Assembly: GCA_956465555.1 (NCBI GenBank)
Contig: OY101124.1
Coordinates: 248,001 to 312,000, forward strand
Direction: 5' to 3'
DNA length: 64,000 nt
DNA from: Nitzschia sp. pyKryTriq1
Lineage: Eukaryota; Bacillariophyta; Bacillariophyceae; Bacillariales; Bacillariaceae
Under the pieces are notes generated by a model. The model made no database searches and was not told the DNA's origin. It saw only the letters and a list, made by a program, of their open reading frames with translations. The position numbers and the translations under genes are program-made. Shown here piece after piece: positions 41,495-52,784 of the stretch; position 1 is the stretch's first letter, and every line of letters starts with the position of its first letter.

Positions 41495-42346
41495 TCATGC
41501 CGCTCGGGCGACCCCTGTAGTCTTCAAAATCAAGTGGGATGTGGCAGAGAAGAACCCATCCAATTCATCGGTTTTGACTTGCCCATGTCCTTGTCCTTGT
41601 CCTTGATGTTGCTGTTGTTGTTGCTGTTCTTTCAAGAGCATTAAAGAACTGAGTAATACTCGAAACATCCTGTCCGCCTTTTCTCTCTTGTGGAGTGTTC
41701 GGTGAATCTGGGCACAGTTGTTGATCAAACCCAAACAGGGCAAGATGCCAAATATTAAAGATGCTGATGTCGTCGTCCTCGTCATTACTTGGTCATCCTT
41801 GATGGATCGTTCTATTGTGAGAGCCCAGTTGTAAAGCTTCAAGGTCGTACGTAACTTGTTGTCTCGTTTGGGCTGTTCCTTAATATTCAATGATCTCATA
41901 TGTCGAGCAATGGCAAAGTTAAAGACAATGGAGAGCTGAATAGCCAATGTAGTAGTAGGCGATGGGAATTCTTCTTCCTCCGTCGTCGGTAGGAAGATGG
42001 GAGTAGAGTAGACGTAATCACCATCATCAATGGCTTGATTGTTGTTGTTGTTGTTGTTGTTGCCCTCTACTAGAGTTTTTCGCTCGGATGGAAGAGGTGG
42101 CGTATCTTGAAGGTTGTTGCTGATCAGCAGCAAGTCCTGGGTGCTTCCTGCGCCGTCTCTGACTTGTCGCACCGCATCCAGCAGAATAGCTGCCGCTTCC
42201 TCATGTCTCCCAGCCACAATCAGTCTGGCTCCCGTGTTGCTCCATTCGATGGCCTGTTTCTGCTGCTGCTGCTGCTGATGGAGGAGAAGGTCGTTGGTTT
42301 GATGTTGTTTCGTAACAACATCGCCTTCCATTGAAGTTGTCATCAT
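41495..42346 (-). CDS. TPR-like hypothetical protein
   Basis: A 283-residue soluble protein with no named family. Helical pairs resembling tetratricopeptide repeats are visible: WSNTGARLIVAGRHEEAAAI followed by LLDAVRQVRD; then LAIQLSIVFNFAIARHM, LKLYNWALTIERSI, NNCAQIHRTLHKREKADRMF and RVLLSSLMLL. The chain ends GFFSATSHLILKTTGVARAA. Gln, Asn and Glu runs (including eight Asn) interrupt the helices. TPR-type folds mediate protein contacts; no catalytic residues are evident. ATG at 42346 (MMTTSMEG) is first in frame. The 3' end faces the gene at 37733. Confidence 0.6.
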   Translation of the reverse strand: MMTTSMEGDVVTKQHQTNDLLLHQQQQQQKQAIEWSNTGARLIVAGRHEEAAAILLDAVRQVRDGAGSTQDLLLISNNLQDTPPLPSERKTLVEGNNNNNNNNQAIDDGDYVYSTPIFLPTTEEEEFPSPTTTLAIQLSIVFNFAIARHMRSLNIKEQPKRDNKLRTTLKLYNWALTIERSIKDDQVMTRTTTSASLIFGILPCLGLINNCAQIHRTLHKREKADRMFRVLLSSLMLLKEQQQQQQHQGQGQGHGQVKTDELDGFFSATSHLILKTTGVARAA

Positions 42347-43311
42347 CTCACAACTTCTTCGCTAGTAGAGTGTGTGAGTAGAGTGGCTCTCGACTACTAC
42401 TAGAGCAGCTAGGATGGAAAATAATGAAACAGGGAAAGAAGACGTCGCAAGTCGCAATAAGTCGCAATAAGCATAATCATCGATCGCGTATTATTATGAT
42501 GCGAGTACATAGTACCGGTACGGATACTCGTACCGGTCAGTAGTACACGTGATGCTCTCCGCATTCCGCATACTGAGTCATCATGATACTAGATACGGCG
42601 GCAGGATAATACAGTAGATGACGCGGAGAAATAAAAAACCAAACCCCCGTGCGTAGATTCATTCTGATCATGCATGCTTCGACGACGAAGGCTTTTCAAG
42701 CGATAGTAGAGGGCAATAATTATTGTCTTGGTTCACGACTTCATTATGCCCCCGGGGGTTATATGTATATTGACTTTACTCGTAGAACTCAAACTGTATT
42801 CTGTACTGTAATGCACTGTACTACCCGCTGACGAGCGAGGTACCCATAGTCTGCATTCTCTCTTTCGATCCCGCCAGTTTTAGTTTCTATTAGACGGGTC
42901 ATTCCAGTAGTTGCGATCATGCATGGCTGGTGGGATGGTGAATGGTGACGAGCGGTTCGACAGCCTGACAGACGGAGGCAGAGGAGTGCCAACAGAGGCG
43001 AGATCGCCGGCCTCTAAACAAATTTATCTACCGGTACACGTACGTTATTCGGACATTTTGCCCCTATGCGCGCTTTGCACGCACCAGTCGGAAGAGTCAT
43101 TGTCCGAATAACCTCAAGTAATACTGTAGCTGTAGTACCGGTAGAGAGAGGGACCGACGGACGGAGGGCAGAAAGAGCGAAATGCCCGGTAAGTACTGGT
43201 ACTATAAACTGCGCTACTCTCCACTACTACAAATAATAATAATATGATGATGATAGGTTAGGTGCCTCTATTATCTAGTAGTAGTAGTAGTAGTATGGTC
43301 TGTATTGCTTC
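42347..43311. other. Intergenic interval, TAC/GTA-rich
   Basis: No gene seen. TACCGGTA at 42513, 43029 and 43136; AGT triplet run at 43277-43293. Confidence 0.55.
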
Positions 43312-44354
43312 TTATTCATCAAATCCAATATGCATTGGCAATTCCAAATACTCTTTGGAATTGAATTCCCGAATGGGTTCCGTCCCAAACGCACAAGGTT
43401 CCATTCGTTTCGCTTGTTCGGGCCCGACATCCTCCCTCAATTGTTCCAATCCTTCATCCTTAGGATTATTTGGAGTACAAAATACAATTTTGGTCTTGGT
43501 GACAGGATCAATAAAGGGTTTGACCATATTCCAAAAGATTCGAAAGGCCAAGGGTGGATTCAAGACATAGATCCGATGCATCCGTTCTTTAAAATGTTTT
43601 TGCAATACATCCAATGTCATTTTGGAAGCCTGGAGGGACGGTGCCTTTTTTAAGGAATAATTGGCACAATCAATCAACAAGCAATACTTGTCCAACCTTC
43701 CATTGGAATGATGCTTGGTGACACGAATCGCCTTTTCTAAATTCCATACCAAATGTCGCATATTGTCCAAATCACTGTGAGTATTGTTGCGCTATAAAAG
43801 ACAAAAGATAAAAGTAGTACAGTAGAAAGTGAGACAAGAGGGAAGAGAAGTGAAGTACAGAATACAGTACAGTTCAGAATACAGTGGTGTGATGAGTGCC
43901 ACTCGAACAGTTCCAATACTCTTATAGAGTGAGTACTGTACGAGCAACAAAAAACTTACCATGGCAAACATGTACATCAAGGCTCTTCCTTCCAAAGTCG
44001 TCCCTCGCACAAAAATCTTGCCCGTTTCATTTTCCAAACGCATCATGGCTTGATAATCCTTGGAGGACGATCCTTTTGTTGTTGTTGTTGTTGTTTCCGC
44101 CTTGTTATTGTCGTCGTCGTCGTCGTCGTCACTATTATCACTCTTACTCATACTCATCATACAGACACGAAGCGCATTGGCTTCAAATTGTCGACGCCAT
44201 TGCAAGGCCTCTCGTAAGGTTGTCATGGCGTGTGAAATATTTCCCTTTTCGGCCCAATAATGTCGAAGTAACATGGTAGGATCTGTCAATTCCTTCTTTT
44301 CATCATTGGTCAATTGACTTCGCATTTCATAAATGGCGGCCAACTCCTTTTCTT

Positions 44355-44385
<31 letters not shown>

Positions 44386-44865
44386 GTTATTATGTTGTTG
44401 TAGTAGTAGTAGTGGCGACACTTCTCCTCCTAATAATTCCTCGTCGGTGCATTGATCGATATGAAAAATGGGCAAGCCAGTCGTGGGACTGTACTCGTAG
44501 TCGGTGTACTGCTGGTACTTTTTGGAACACGGTGATGAGGACGAGGACGAGGACGATGGCGATGGCGATGATGCTGATGACGATGCTGATACGGAGCCAT
44601 CTTCTTCCTCCAATAATGTCGTGGACCTAGTCGATAGGCGTCGTGGGGGTGATGATGATGATGATGATGATGTTTTTGGGGGTGCCTTGGACAGCAGCAC
44701 TACGTGATGTACGTTTTCTTTACTTTCATGCAACGTGCCGCTACCCAACGAAACACTCTTGATAAAGTAATCACGGGTGCGTTGTTGCTGTTTGCTAGTA
44801 GCAACAACGGCAGCAGCAACAGCAGGAGTTCTTTTGCTATTACTGCTGAAACCTCCCATCGTCAT
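43312..44865 (-). CDS. CRAL-TRIO (Sec14-like) domain protein
   Basis: A predicted 461-residue lipid-binding or lipid-transfer protein. Minus-strand exons are 44865-43960 and 43791-43312. The 168-nt intron has a GTAAGT donor, and the join reads MFAM-RNNTHSDLDNMRHL in frame, restoring a CRAL-TRIO core. The N-terminal 130 residues are Ser-rich. A CRAL-TRIO N-like helical region follows (DPTMLLRHYWAEKGNISHAM, then LREALQWRRQF). The lipid-binding domain includes GKIFVRGTTLEGRALMYMFA, YCLLIDCANYSLKKAPS, RIYVLNPPLAFRIFWNMVKP and FIDPVTKTKIVF, the classic Sec14 floor and gate helix. It ends ELPMHIGFDE, without the usual extra domain. The ligand is unknown; phosphoinositide or tocopherol-like lipids are typical of the family. 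ATG at 44865 is used because the longer frame begins with TTG. Confidence 0.87.
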
Positions 44866-44935
44866 CAATTGCTATATATATTCTTCGCGAGGTTGGGACA
44901 GTACCTACGAGTACTTGTAGTCTAGACTCCCTCAC

Positions 44936-44955
44936 CTACTACTAGCTAGTAGTAG
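44936..44955. repeat. 20-bp perfect palindrome
   Basis: CTACTACTAG followed directly by its reverse complement, about 70 bp upstream of the CRAL-TRIO gene. Related CTACTAG/CTAGTAG words are frequent between genes in this window. Confidence 0.85.
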
Positions 44956-45192
44956 AGTAGAGGTGATAAAATGGCAATGATGTTGTAAGAATGAATAGAA
45001 AGGAACAATAAAAGAAGAAGAGCGTAGAAAGACAACAAAGACGACGACAACTACAAAGCACCAAGAAAAGAAAGCAAAGCGCATAAAGCATACTAAAAAG
45101 CACACAAAACACTAACGCTTTATTTTTCTTTCCTCGCCAGCGAGCGCGCCGGCCCGCTTTCATTTCCTCGTTCTGGCTTTTGCATGCGATGA

Positions 45193-45200
45193 TGACGTCA
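45193..45200. promoter_or_regulatory. TGACGTCA palindrome (CRE-like)
   Basis: Perfect palindrome lying between the CRAL-TRIO and cyclase genes, about 330 bp and 610 bp from their starts. Confidence 0.4.
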
Positions 45201-45806
45201 GGAATGGTGCTGCGGTTTTCTCCATGCGTCAGTAGGGGTCGGTAAATAATAAGAGGAGTCAGTCGTCGTCGGGGTAGAGCACTCCCATCATGGTAGGCCG
45301 CGGACCATGTATTGACGGACAGACAATACCAGAAACGTAGAAATGTACGTGTAGGAATCTCTCAAGGCCCCTTTTGCCACTTGCACCCCCGGGTGCCTCC
45401 GGCGCTCTATTTCACCGCAATATCACGAGGTAGTAGTTTCCACATCTACTGTATTGCAATGGATCACTACATCAACAAATCAAACGACTGACGTTACGAA
45501 TCGTTGGTACCGGTAAGTACTGTATGTTTAGGTAGTCTTAGTGTGCTGTGCAGGGTTATGACCTTCAGAGCTGTTTATGATCATTTCAGAGCTCACTAAA
45601 AGCTTTTACGGGCATAATAATGACCTGTCGGAGAAACTTTACTACTTCTTTACTATTCGTACCGGCGGTGAAAAATGCGCAAATGCGCCTCCTTCCCACT
45701 TACATATCGTGCCAATTCCAATCGAGAATCGAATCGACACAGCACTGTTATTTGTCTCATAATTTTATTTTAATTTAAAAGAAATTGAGGAGAAATTGCA
45801 TAAAAC

Positions 45807-48800
45807 ATGATGATGAAGCTGACTCGAGAAAGACTGGTGGAGAAGGAACACGGTCGGGTCATGACGATGATGGACGAGACCCACGATGAGGATGATGATG
45901 GAGTCGATTCTGATCCACCAGACCACGACGACGACGACAACCATGACAATGGGTCGATGTCAAGTAGTACTGGGACCGGCACGAGTCCCTCCTCCACTCG
46001 ATCGAAAAAAGAACAAGCGCAAGCGGATAAGATCCTTGGCAACGAATTGAACCGACAAGTTCTTGGAATCCGTCTCCTGGTAATTTTGGTTTTGGTCGCC
46101 TCGACAATCACCGTTGCCCTACTTGTATTTTTCTACGTGGAGAACCAGGAAAACACCCAGTTCGAACAAGATTTCCTTGCTGATGCCAACAAGGTGCTCG
46201 TCTCTCTGGGTTCCAAGTTGGATCTCACCATGGGAGCTATGGACGCATTCGTGGTCGGGCTGGCAAGCTACGCCAAAGCATCAAACTCAACCTGGCCTTT
46301 TGTGACCCTCCCAGATTTTGGGGTTAAAGCCAAGAAGACCAAAAGTCTTTCCGATGCAGTCGTCGTTATCATGTACACGGTGGTCACCAACGAGACCAGA
46401 CTCGACTGGGAGGCATACACTGGCCCGAACAACTACTGGGTGAACGAGACAATCGCAGTGCAAGAGAGAGACTCCACATACCTTGGCGAAGTGAACTATA
46501 CTTGGGTACAATATGACGTCATTACTGACGACTGGGGTGATTTGCCGTACAATCGAAGCATTCTTTTGCCACAGTGGCAAACATACCCCGTTATCCCCTG
46601 CAGCTACGGATGCCCTATGTATAGCTGGGACACTCTTGCGATTGTGGAAAACGAGCCCCTCCAGCAGGTTTTGGACACGGGTAAAGTAATATTCGGTGAA
46701 GCTTATCTCTTGCCAGACGAGAACGATCCCTTGTTGGTGCAGCAAACAGAATGGTTGATCGAATGGTATTCTCAGTATGTCGACGCCGGTCAAGATCCTT
46801 CTGAGCCGATCTCTGACATTTATTACCCCGTATTTGATAATGCCGCTGAGAATGTGGAGGTCTATGGGAGCGACGGTAATATGGCGGATGAAGAGGGAAA
46901 GCTCGTCGCTCTCCTGGGCCTGTCACTCTACTGGCGAGACCTCATTGAAGACGTGAGTGTTCCTGACTTTAAGAAGGGGGCAGAGCAAACATGAACTGAC
47001 ACGACATCGCGTTCTCACCCATTTTTCACTTCTTGATTGAACCCATTCAGATTTTGCCTCCTGGTTCGGATGGCATTGTCTTGGTCTTTGAAAACGAGTG
47101 CAATCCTACTTTCACCTTTCAGATAAATGGCCCCGATGTAATCTACCTTGGTCGAGGAGATAGGCATGACCCGAGCTTCGACTACCTCGAGATCTCGGCC
47201 TGGCTCAATGAGTTGAGAGGATATGATGGTGAGAGTCAGACGTATACAGGAGTTCCTCTCGACGAGGAATACTGTCCCTTCCACATTCGAGTCTACCCTT
47301 CGGTCACGATGGAAGATAACTACATCAGCAATGACGCGATCATCTTCACTGTTGTTTCTGTCATGATCTTTGCGTTTACGGCAATTATCTTTTTGTTTTA
47401 CGATTGCATCGTGGAGCGTCGGCAGAAGAAAGTATACGGTGCGGCCCAGAAATCTACAGCTATCGTCAGTTCTCTCTTCCCCTCAAACGTGCGCGATCGT
47501 TTGTTTGATGATGAAAAGCAAGCAAAGGTTTCAAAGAAAGGGGCTTTCCTGACCAACCAGGTTCCTTCGGCCATGGTGAAAAATGGGGAGGATGGCACAA
47601 GAACACTTTCTTCAGGCAGGATCAAAAACAAGGGCCCGGCCATTGCAGATTTATTCCCCGAGGCAGTAAGTTTATGTTGGCGTTCTGGCTTGGCACATAT
47701 TCGAACCAGTGGAACAACACTCATCACCCTCGCCCAACCTGCGTTCTCACTTGCTGCTCGAATGTCCTAGACGGTCATGTTTGCCGATATTGCAGGTTTC
47801 ACGGCCTGGTCGTCCACGAGAGATCCTCAACAAGTTTTTTGTCTCTTAGAGAGTGTCTACGGAGCGTTCGATGCCCTTGCGGATAAGCGCAAGGTCTTCA
47901 AAGTCGAGACCATAGGTGATTCCTATGTCGCCGCCTGCGGCTTGCCCGAACCCAGACCGAACCATGCAACTGTAATGTGCAAATTTGCAAGCGATTGTCG
48001 TGAGAAGTTTGACCTGTTGACTCGAGAACTCGAAAAAGAGTTGGGCCCTGACACTGCTGATCTGATGCTCCGTTTTGGTCTCAACTCGGGTCCCGTGACA
48101 GCTGGAGTGCTCAGAGGACAGAAGAGTCGATTCCAATTGTTTGGAGACACCGTTAACACCGCCAGTCGGATGGAGTCAACGGGAATACCCGGCCGTATCC
48201 AAGCATCGCAATCAACAGTGGACTATTTGCTCACGGCTGGAAAGAAGAGCTGGGTCCGAGCTCGCAAGGAAAAAGTGACAGCCAAGGGCAAGGGCGAGAT
48301 GCAAACCTACTGGATTGAACCTCGACTTCGCAACGCTGGGTCCGTCGCCAGCGGGTTTTCTGCTTCGTCAGGTAGTGAGGCATCCGAGGGAGCAGCTGGC
48401 GTCGATTACTTGGACGAGCGCACCGAGCGACTTATCCAGTGGAATACTGACATTCTAGCCCGCTTGATTCGTCAGATTGTCGCCAGACGCCAAGCGACCA
48501 GCAACAAGAAGAGAAACAAGTCGTCTACCGATACCGATAACTCCCAGCCCTCTAGTTCTGGTCCTGGTATGATTGTGATGGATGAAGTTCGGGAAGTGAT
48601 CGAACTTCCAGCGTTTGACCCATCGGCACATAGAAACACAGTTGATCCTGAGTCCATTGAGTTGGACCCGATCGTCATGGGTGAGCTTCGAGACTTTGTA
48701 ATCACCATTGCTTCTTGCTACCTACCCAACTCGTTCCATAATTTCGAGCACTGTTCCCATGTGACCATGTCTGTCACAAAGCTTCTTGGTCGCATTGTAT

Positions 48801-49651
48801 CTCCCGATGTTACGGTTGATACCTTGCACGGTTCGGTGGCGGAGCAGAGGGAACAGGTCGCCCGCTCCATTTATGATCAAACCTATGGCATTACGTCCGA
48901 TCCCATGACACAATTTGCTTGCGTCTTTGCCGCAATGATTCACGACGCTGGTCACAGCGGTGTCCCCAACGCAATACTCGCAAAGGAAAGCCCTAAGATC
49001 GCTGAAAAGTACCGAAACCAGAGTCTCGCGGAACAGCAGTCTGTGGATATTGCGTGGGATTTCCTCATGGAGCCTGAGTATCAAAATCTTCGCAAGTGCA
49101 TCTTTGCAACCAAGGCCGACATGGACTTATTCCGCAAGTTGGTAGTCAATTGTGTCATCGCGACAGATATCTTTGACAAGGACCTCGGTCAATTGCGCAA
49201 ATCGCGATGGGAGAAGGCTTTTGCAATCGAGAATAGCAGCAGCCAGTCCGAATTTGATATCAATCGCAAGGCAACCATTGTCATTGAGCATGTGATTCAA
49301 GCTTCAGATGTCGCTCACACAATGCAGCATTGGCATATCTACCAGCGATGGAACCAACGTCTTTTCAATGAAATGTACCAAGCCTTTCAAGACGGAAGAA
49401 CCGAGACCGACCCCTCCTTGGGCTGGTACAATGGCGAATTGTGGTTCTTTGATAACTACGTCATTCCGTTGTCCAAGAAATTGAAGGACTGCGGAGTCTT
49501 TGGGGTCTCGAGTGATGAATATCTTTCCTATGCTCTGGAAAATCGCAAGGAATGGGAACGAAAGGGGGAATCCATCGTCCAGGCGATGGTGGGGCAATAT
49601 TTTGGCCATTCGCCAGAACTGCCCGTGTTGGAGCTTGACGGGGAGCCATAA
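45807..49651 (+). CDS. Receptor nucleotide cyclase fused to cyclic-nucleotide phosphodiesterase
   Basis: A predicted 1213-residue plasma-membrane enzyme that makes and degrades a cyclic nucleotide. Exons are 45807-46952, 47051-47665 and 47771-49651; both introns (98 and 105 nt) are phase 0. An acidic cytosolic start is followed by TM1 (about 86-110), an ectodomain with five N-glycosylation sequons (about 111-477), and TM2 (about 478-500). The class III cyclase starts at residue 588: TVMFADIAGFT, VETIGDSYVAACG and LFGDTVNTASRMES, with metal Asp593 and Asp637 and Arg720 present. Glu633 is the guanine-type residue, but the partner position holds Gln709, not Cys. The PDE domain has FHNFEHCSHV (His910, His914), HDAGHSGVPN (978-987) and Asp1100, the HD-type metal site. 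The architecture matches the diatom GC/PDE receptors reported as responsive to sex pheromone in Seminavis. Ligand unknown. ATG at 45807. Confidence 0.92.
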
Positions 49652-50725
49652 TTTGGCCTTGTTCTGAAGAAAAGTGAAATCTCTGGTGGGGGTATGTTGA
49701 TAGTAGATACTGTCATTGTTTGCATCTCTCCTCTAGAGCTATACGGTAGTAGAGATGATTTCACGGCGCGTAGTTTTTAGTACCGGTAGAGTAGTCTCTG
49801 CCTTCTCCTCTGTGCCTGCTCTACTTCTCACCTCCGCCTACGAATCCTAGAGACGTCCGATGTTGTTGCGACTCGTCATTGGTTCGGATGCTAAAATCCG
49901 GTTGTTGTTTGTTGTTGTTTCTGACATCAGCGGTACTGGTACCGTACCTGTACTTGTAGCGTTGTTCGTCTCCCAATCAAAGCGAAAATTCATCATTTCC
50001 AATACCACTTTTGCTACGGTCGTACGCCAGTATCTATCCCCGGCTGGGTACTCGAGCTACTACAGTACGAGGTACTCTAGCTAGTAGTAGAGAGTAGACC
50101 TGTAGACTCACGGTACAAGGTACCCTGGTGCTCTTGATCGCGAACAAAAGTTGGGAGGCGGATCGGACCTGCAAGAATAATGCATGCATGATGCATGTAC
50201 TCGTTCAGCATGGTAGACTAATGGTACATACTTCTACTGGACAGGTACCACTATGAGTACCAGGTACCTGGTTCGTATTACTGAATTCTCGTTCTCCTGT
50301 TCTGTCATCCATTGGCGGCGCAGCTCTACAAGTAGTGGGTACTCCTACCGTACCGGTATGTTGTGTCTATCTGCACCAAAATCAATAATTCATTCGGAAC
50401 GTTCGGAATGAAGCGCTTTGAGCTTGTTTGGTTGTCCGAGAGTACGATAACAAAAATATGCTTTTTCTGCCCGACGATCAGAATCAGAACCGAACATACA
50501 GAATAAATACTGCATGCCAGAATGAAGAATCGAGCCGATCTTGGTAGGAAATAAGTAACTGCATGCCAGAATGCATGCCAGGATGAAGAAGAATCGTCGT
50601 CAAGCAGATCTTCTTGGAGGCATGGTGTCAAAGGAAAGAACCCGAAAAATGCTTATTTTTCATTCAACGCACCACTGTTTCACAAATTCCGCAAAAGACC
50701 CTTCACGCCAAACAAAAGTTTCACA
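49652..50725. other. Intergenic interval
   Basis: No gene seen. TACCGGTA at 49781 and 50351; many GTACC/GGTAC words around 50090-50280. The last 60 bp resemble the leader of SLC1 copy 1. Confidence 0.55.
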
Positions 50726-52348
50726 ATGTCCACCCCAGCACCAGAAACTGAAAAGAAGGACGCCGTGGCTTCAAAGCCTACCGACGGGGCAGAAGACCTG
50801 GAACCCACTCCCAGCCCGGGCTGTGGTATTCTGGGACGCTACCCCGTCCTCTCTGTTCTTATCTTTGCAGCTGTTGGTATCGGCATGGGTGTCGGCTTGA
50901 GTTTCTGGGAGCCCGAAGACCCTGACACCAAGAGCAAGCTTTTGAAGTGGCTTGGACTTATCGGCGATCTCTTCATCCGAGCGCTCAAGTGCGTCGTCCT
51001 GCCCCTCGTCTTCATCAATGTTGTGATCTCCATCATGGAGATGATGACTGTCGGCAAGGCTGGATCCATCGGGTGGAAGACCATTGGTCTATACCTCGCC
51101 ACCACCGTCATGGCCGCAACCATCGGCGTCTTATCCATTGTCTCCTTCAAGTCCAAGTTCGCGCAAGAAGATTTTGCTCCTCCCTCCCCTGCGACTGTCA
51201 GCCTCGGGTGCAACACGCCTGATTCTTTCCTGGCCGAGATGGACGACGGAACTGTTGTCTGTACCGCTGACTACGCGGACGAGACTGACATCACCTTTAC
51301 CATCATCGACCTCACTGGAAGCTTCGAGAAAAAGTCCAGCGGCCCTGCCTCTGGAATCAGTCTCTCTGATACTGTCTACGACGGTGTCTTCACCAAGCTC
51401 GTTATCTCGAACATCTTTGAGGCTTTCGTCGATGCCAATTTTGCCGGCATCGTCTTCTTTGCCGTCTTCTTTGGTGTTGCACTCTCCAGAGTCTACGACT
51501 TGAAGAAGACTGGCACTGCTGCCGTTATGGAGTTGTTCAGAGAGCTCGATGGTGTCTTTCTCGTGTTGATCAACTGGATTATTGCTGTCACCCCCTTTGC
51601 TGTTTGGTCCTTGATCGTCAAGGCTGTCGGATCTCAAAGCGACCTCAAGACTGCCTTCGCGAACGTCGGTTACCTCGTTGTGGCCACCATCATCGCCATG
51701 ATTGTTCACTATCTCCTTTGCTACTGGGGTCTCTTTGCTCTCATCAGCAAGCAAAACCCACTTCCGTACATGAAGTGTATCGTCCCCGCCCAAACGATGG
51801 CCTTTGCCTGCGCCAGTAGCGCCGCCACCATCCCCGTGACCCTCAGGAGTGTCGAAAATACTGGACGCGTACCCAAATCGATTGCTCGATTCGTCATTCC
51901 CTTGGGAGCCACTGTCAACATGGACGGAGGAGCGATCTACTTCCCCTGTGCCTGCGTCTGGCTCGCCGTCTTGAACGGAATTGAGCCCGATATCGGAAAC
52001 TACATTCTTTTGATCGTCGTCGCCACAATTGGAAGTGTGGGAACCGCCCCAGTTCCTTCGGCCAGTTTGGTCTTGATCATCACTGCTTACAACACTGTCT
52101 TTAATACAACTGGAGTTCCAGAAGGCTTTTCTTACATCCTTGCCATTGATTGGTTCATGGATCGTCTTCGCACGGTCCTCAATGTCACTGGAGATACTGT
52201 CGTTTCCGGAATGGTTGCCGCGATTACGCCTATGGAAGAGGCCAAGGCTATGGAATCGTCGGGTGACGATTCCGAAGAAGTCATTTCGGCTGCTGAACAA
52301 GATAACCCCTTTTCTGAAGCTCTCGTTTCGGGTGAAGACCACGCCTAA
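50726..52348 (+). CDS. SLC1/DAACS dicarboxylate-amino acid:cation symporter, copy 2
   Basis: A 540-residue paralogue of the gene at 34438, in the opposite orientation, with the first 100 residues identical. All transport motifs are kept: SSAATIPVTLRS, NMDGGA, GSVGTAPVPSAS and DWFMDRLRTVLNVTGD. Substitutions cluster in helix 4 (TVMAATIGVLS against TIIASIIGILS), the large acidic loop, and the C-terminus. The C-terminal tail has 13 extra residues (about EQDNPFSEALVSG) compared with copy 1, while both copies then end acidic-Ala-stop followed by the same AAT. The leader shares GCAAAAGACCC and TTTCACAATG with copy 1. The pair arose by inverted duplication, or one copy is being homogenised by gene conversion. 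Likely substrate is an acidic amino acid or dicarboxylate, at plasma membrane or endomembrane. Confidence 0.92.
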   Translation: MSTPAPETEKKDAVASKPTDGAEDLEPTPSPGCGILGRYPVLSVLIFAAVGIGMGVGLSFWEPEDPDTKSKLLKWLGLIGDLFIRALKCVVLPLVFINVVISIMEMMTVGKAGSIGWKTIGLYLATTVMAATIGVLSIVSFKSKFAQEDFAPPSPATVSLGCNTPDSFLAEMDDGTVVCTADYADETDITFTIIDLTGSFEKKSSGPASGISLSDTVYDGVFTKLVISNIFEAFVDANFAGIVFFAVFFGVALSRVYDLKKTGTAAVMELFRELDGVFLVLINWIIAVTPFAVWSLIVKAVGSQSDLKTAFANVGYLVVATIIAMIVHYLLCYWGLFALISKQNPLPYMKCIVPAQTMAFACASSAATIPVTLRSVENTGRVPKSIARFVIPLGATVNMDGGAIYFPCACVWLAVLNGIEPDIGNYILLIVVATIGSVGTAPVPSASLVLIITAYNTVFNTTGVPEGFSYILAIDWFMDRLRTVLNVTGDTVVSGMVAAITPMEEAKAMESSGDDSEEVISAAEQDNPFSEALVSGEDHA

Positions 52349-52784
52349 ATTATGTGTTTGGGTCGATTAGCATTCGTGATATTGTATGCTACCAAGCGCT
52401 TTCGTAGAGCAGACTCCTTCGTAGTTGGTATCGTGAACGACTGGAAGAAAGCTTGAACTTCTGAAGTCTCAGTCAACACCGACCCCGCTGGACAACATAT
52501 TTCTACTCTAGTACTCTAGCTAAGTGGTAACTGAACGATTTCACTTCAGTATATTTTGTCGTTTAGAATAGAGAGTCAGTCTCGACACCACTCCATTGTG
52601 AAGTCTCTTGCCGATATCCACCAGCATATGTTGTGTCAGCTCTCAACGTCGCGTCTCGCTCCATAATAGTTATTTGTCATCGCATCTCGCATCTCATCTC
52701 ATCCTCGCATCGTTCGTCGCGGCAGAGGAAGAAGAGTACTACTAGTACTGCGATGATGAAGACTACGACGATGAGGCAAGATCG
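52349..52784. other. Convergent 3' spacer
   Basis: No gene seen; ordinary A/T-rich DNA with CATCTCG words near 52680. Confidence 0.6.

Larger units (their letters stand above)
44866..45806. other. Divergent promoter interval
   Basis: No gene seen. It holds a 20-bp palindrome (44936-44955), TGACGTCA at 45193 and TACCGGTA at 45508, about 300 bp before the cyclase start. Confidence 0.55.
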
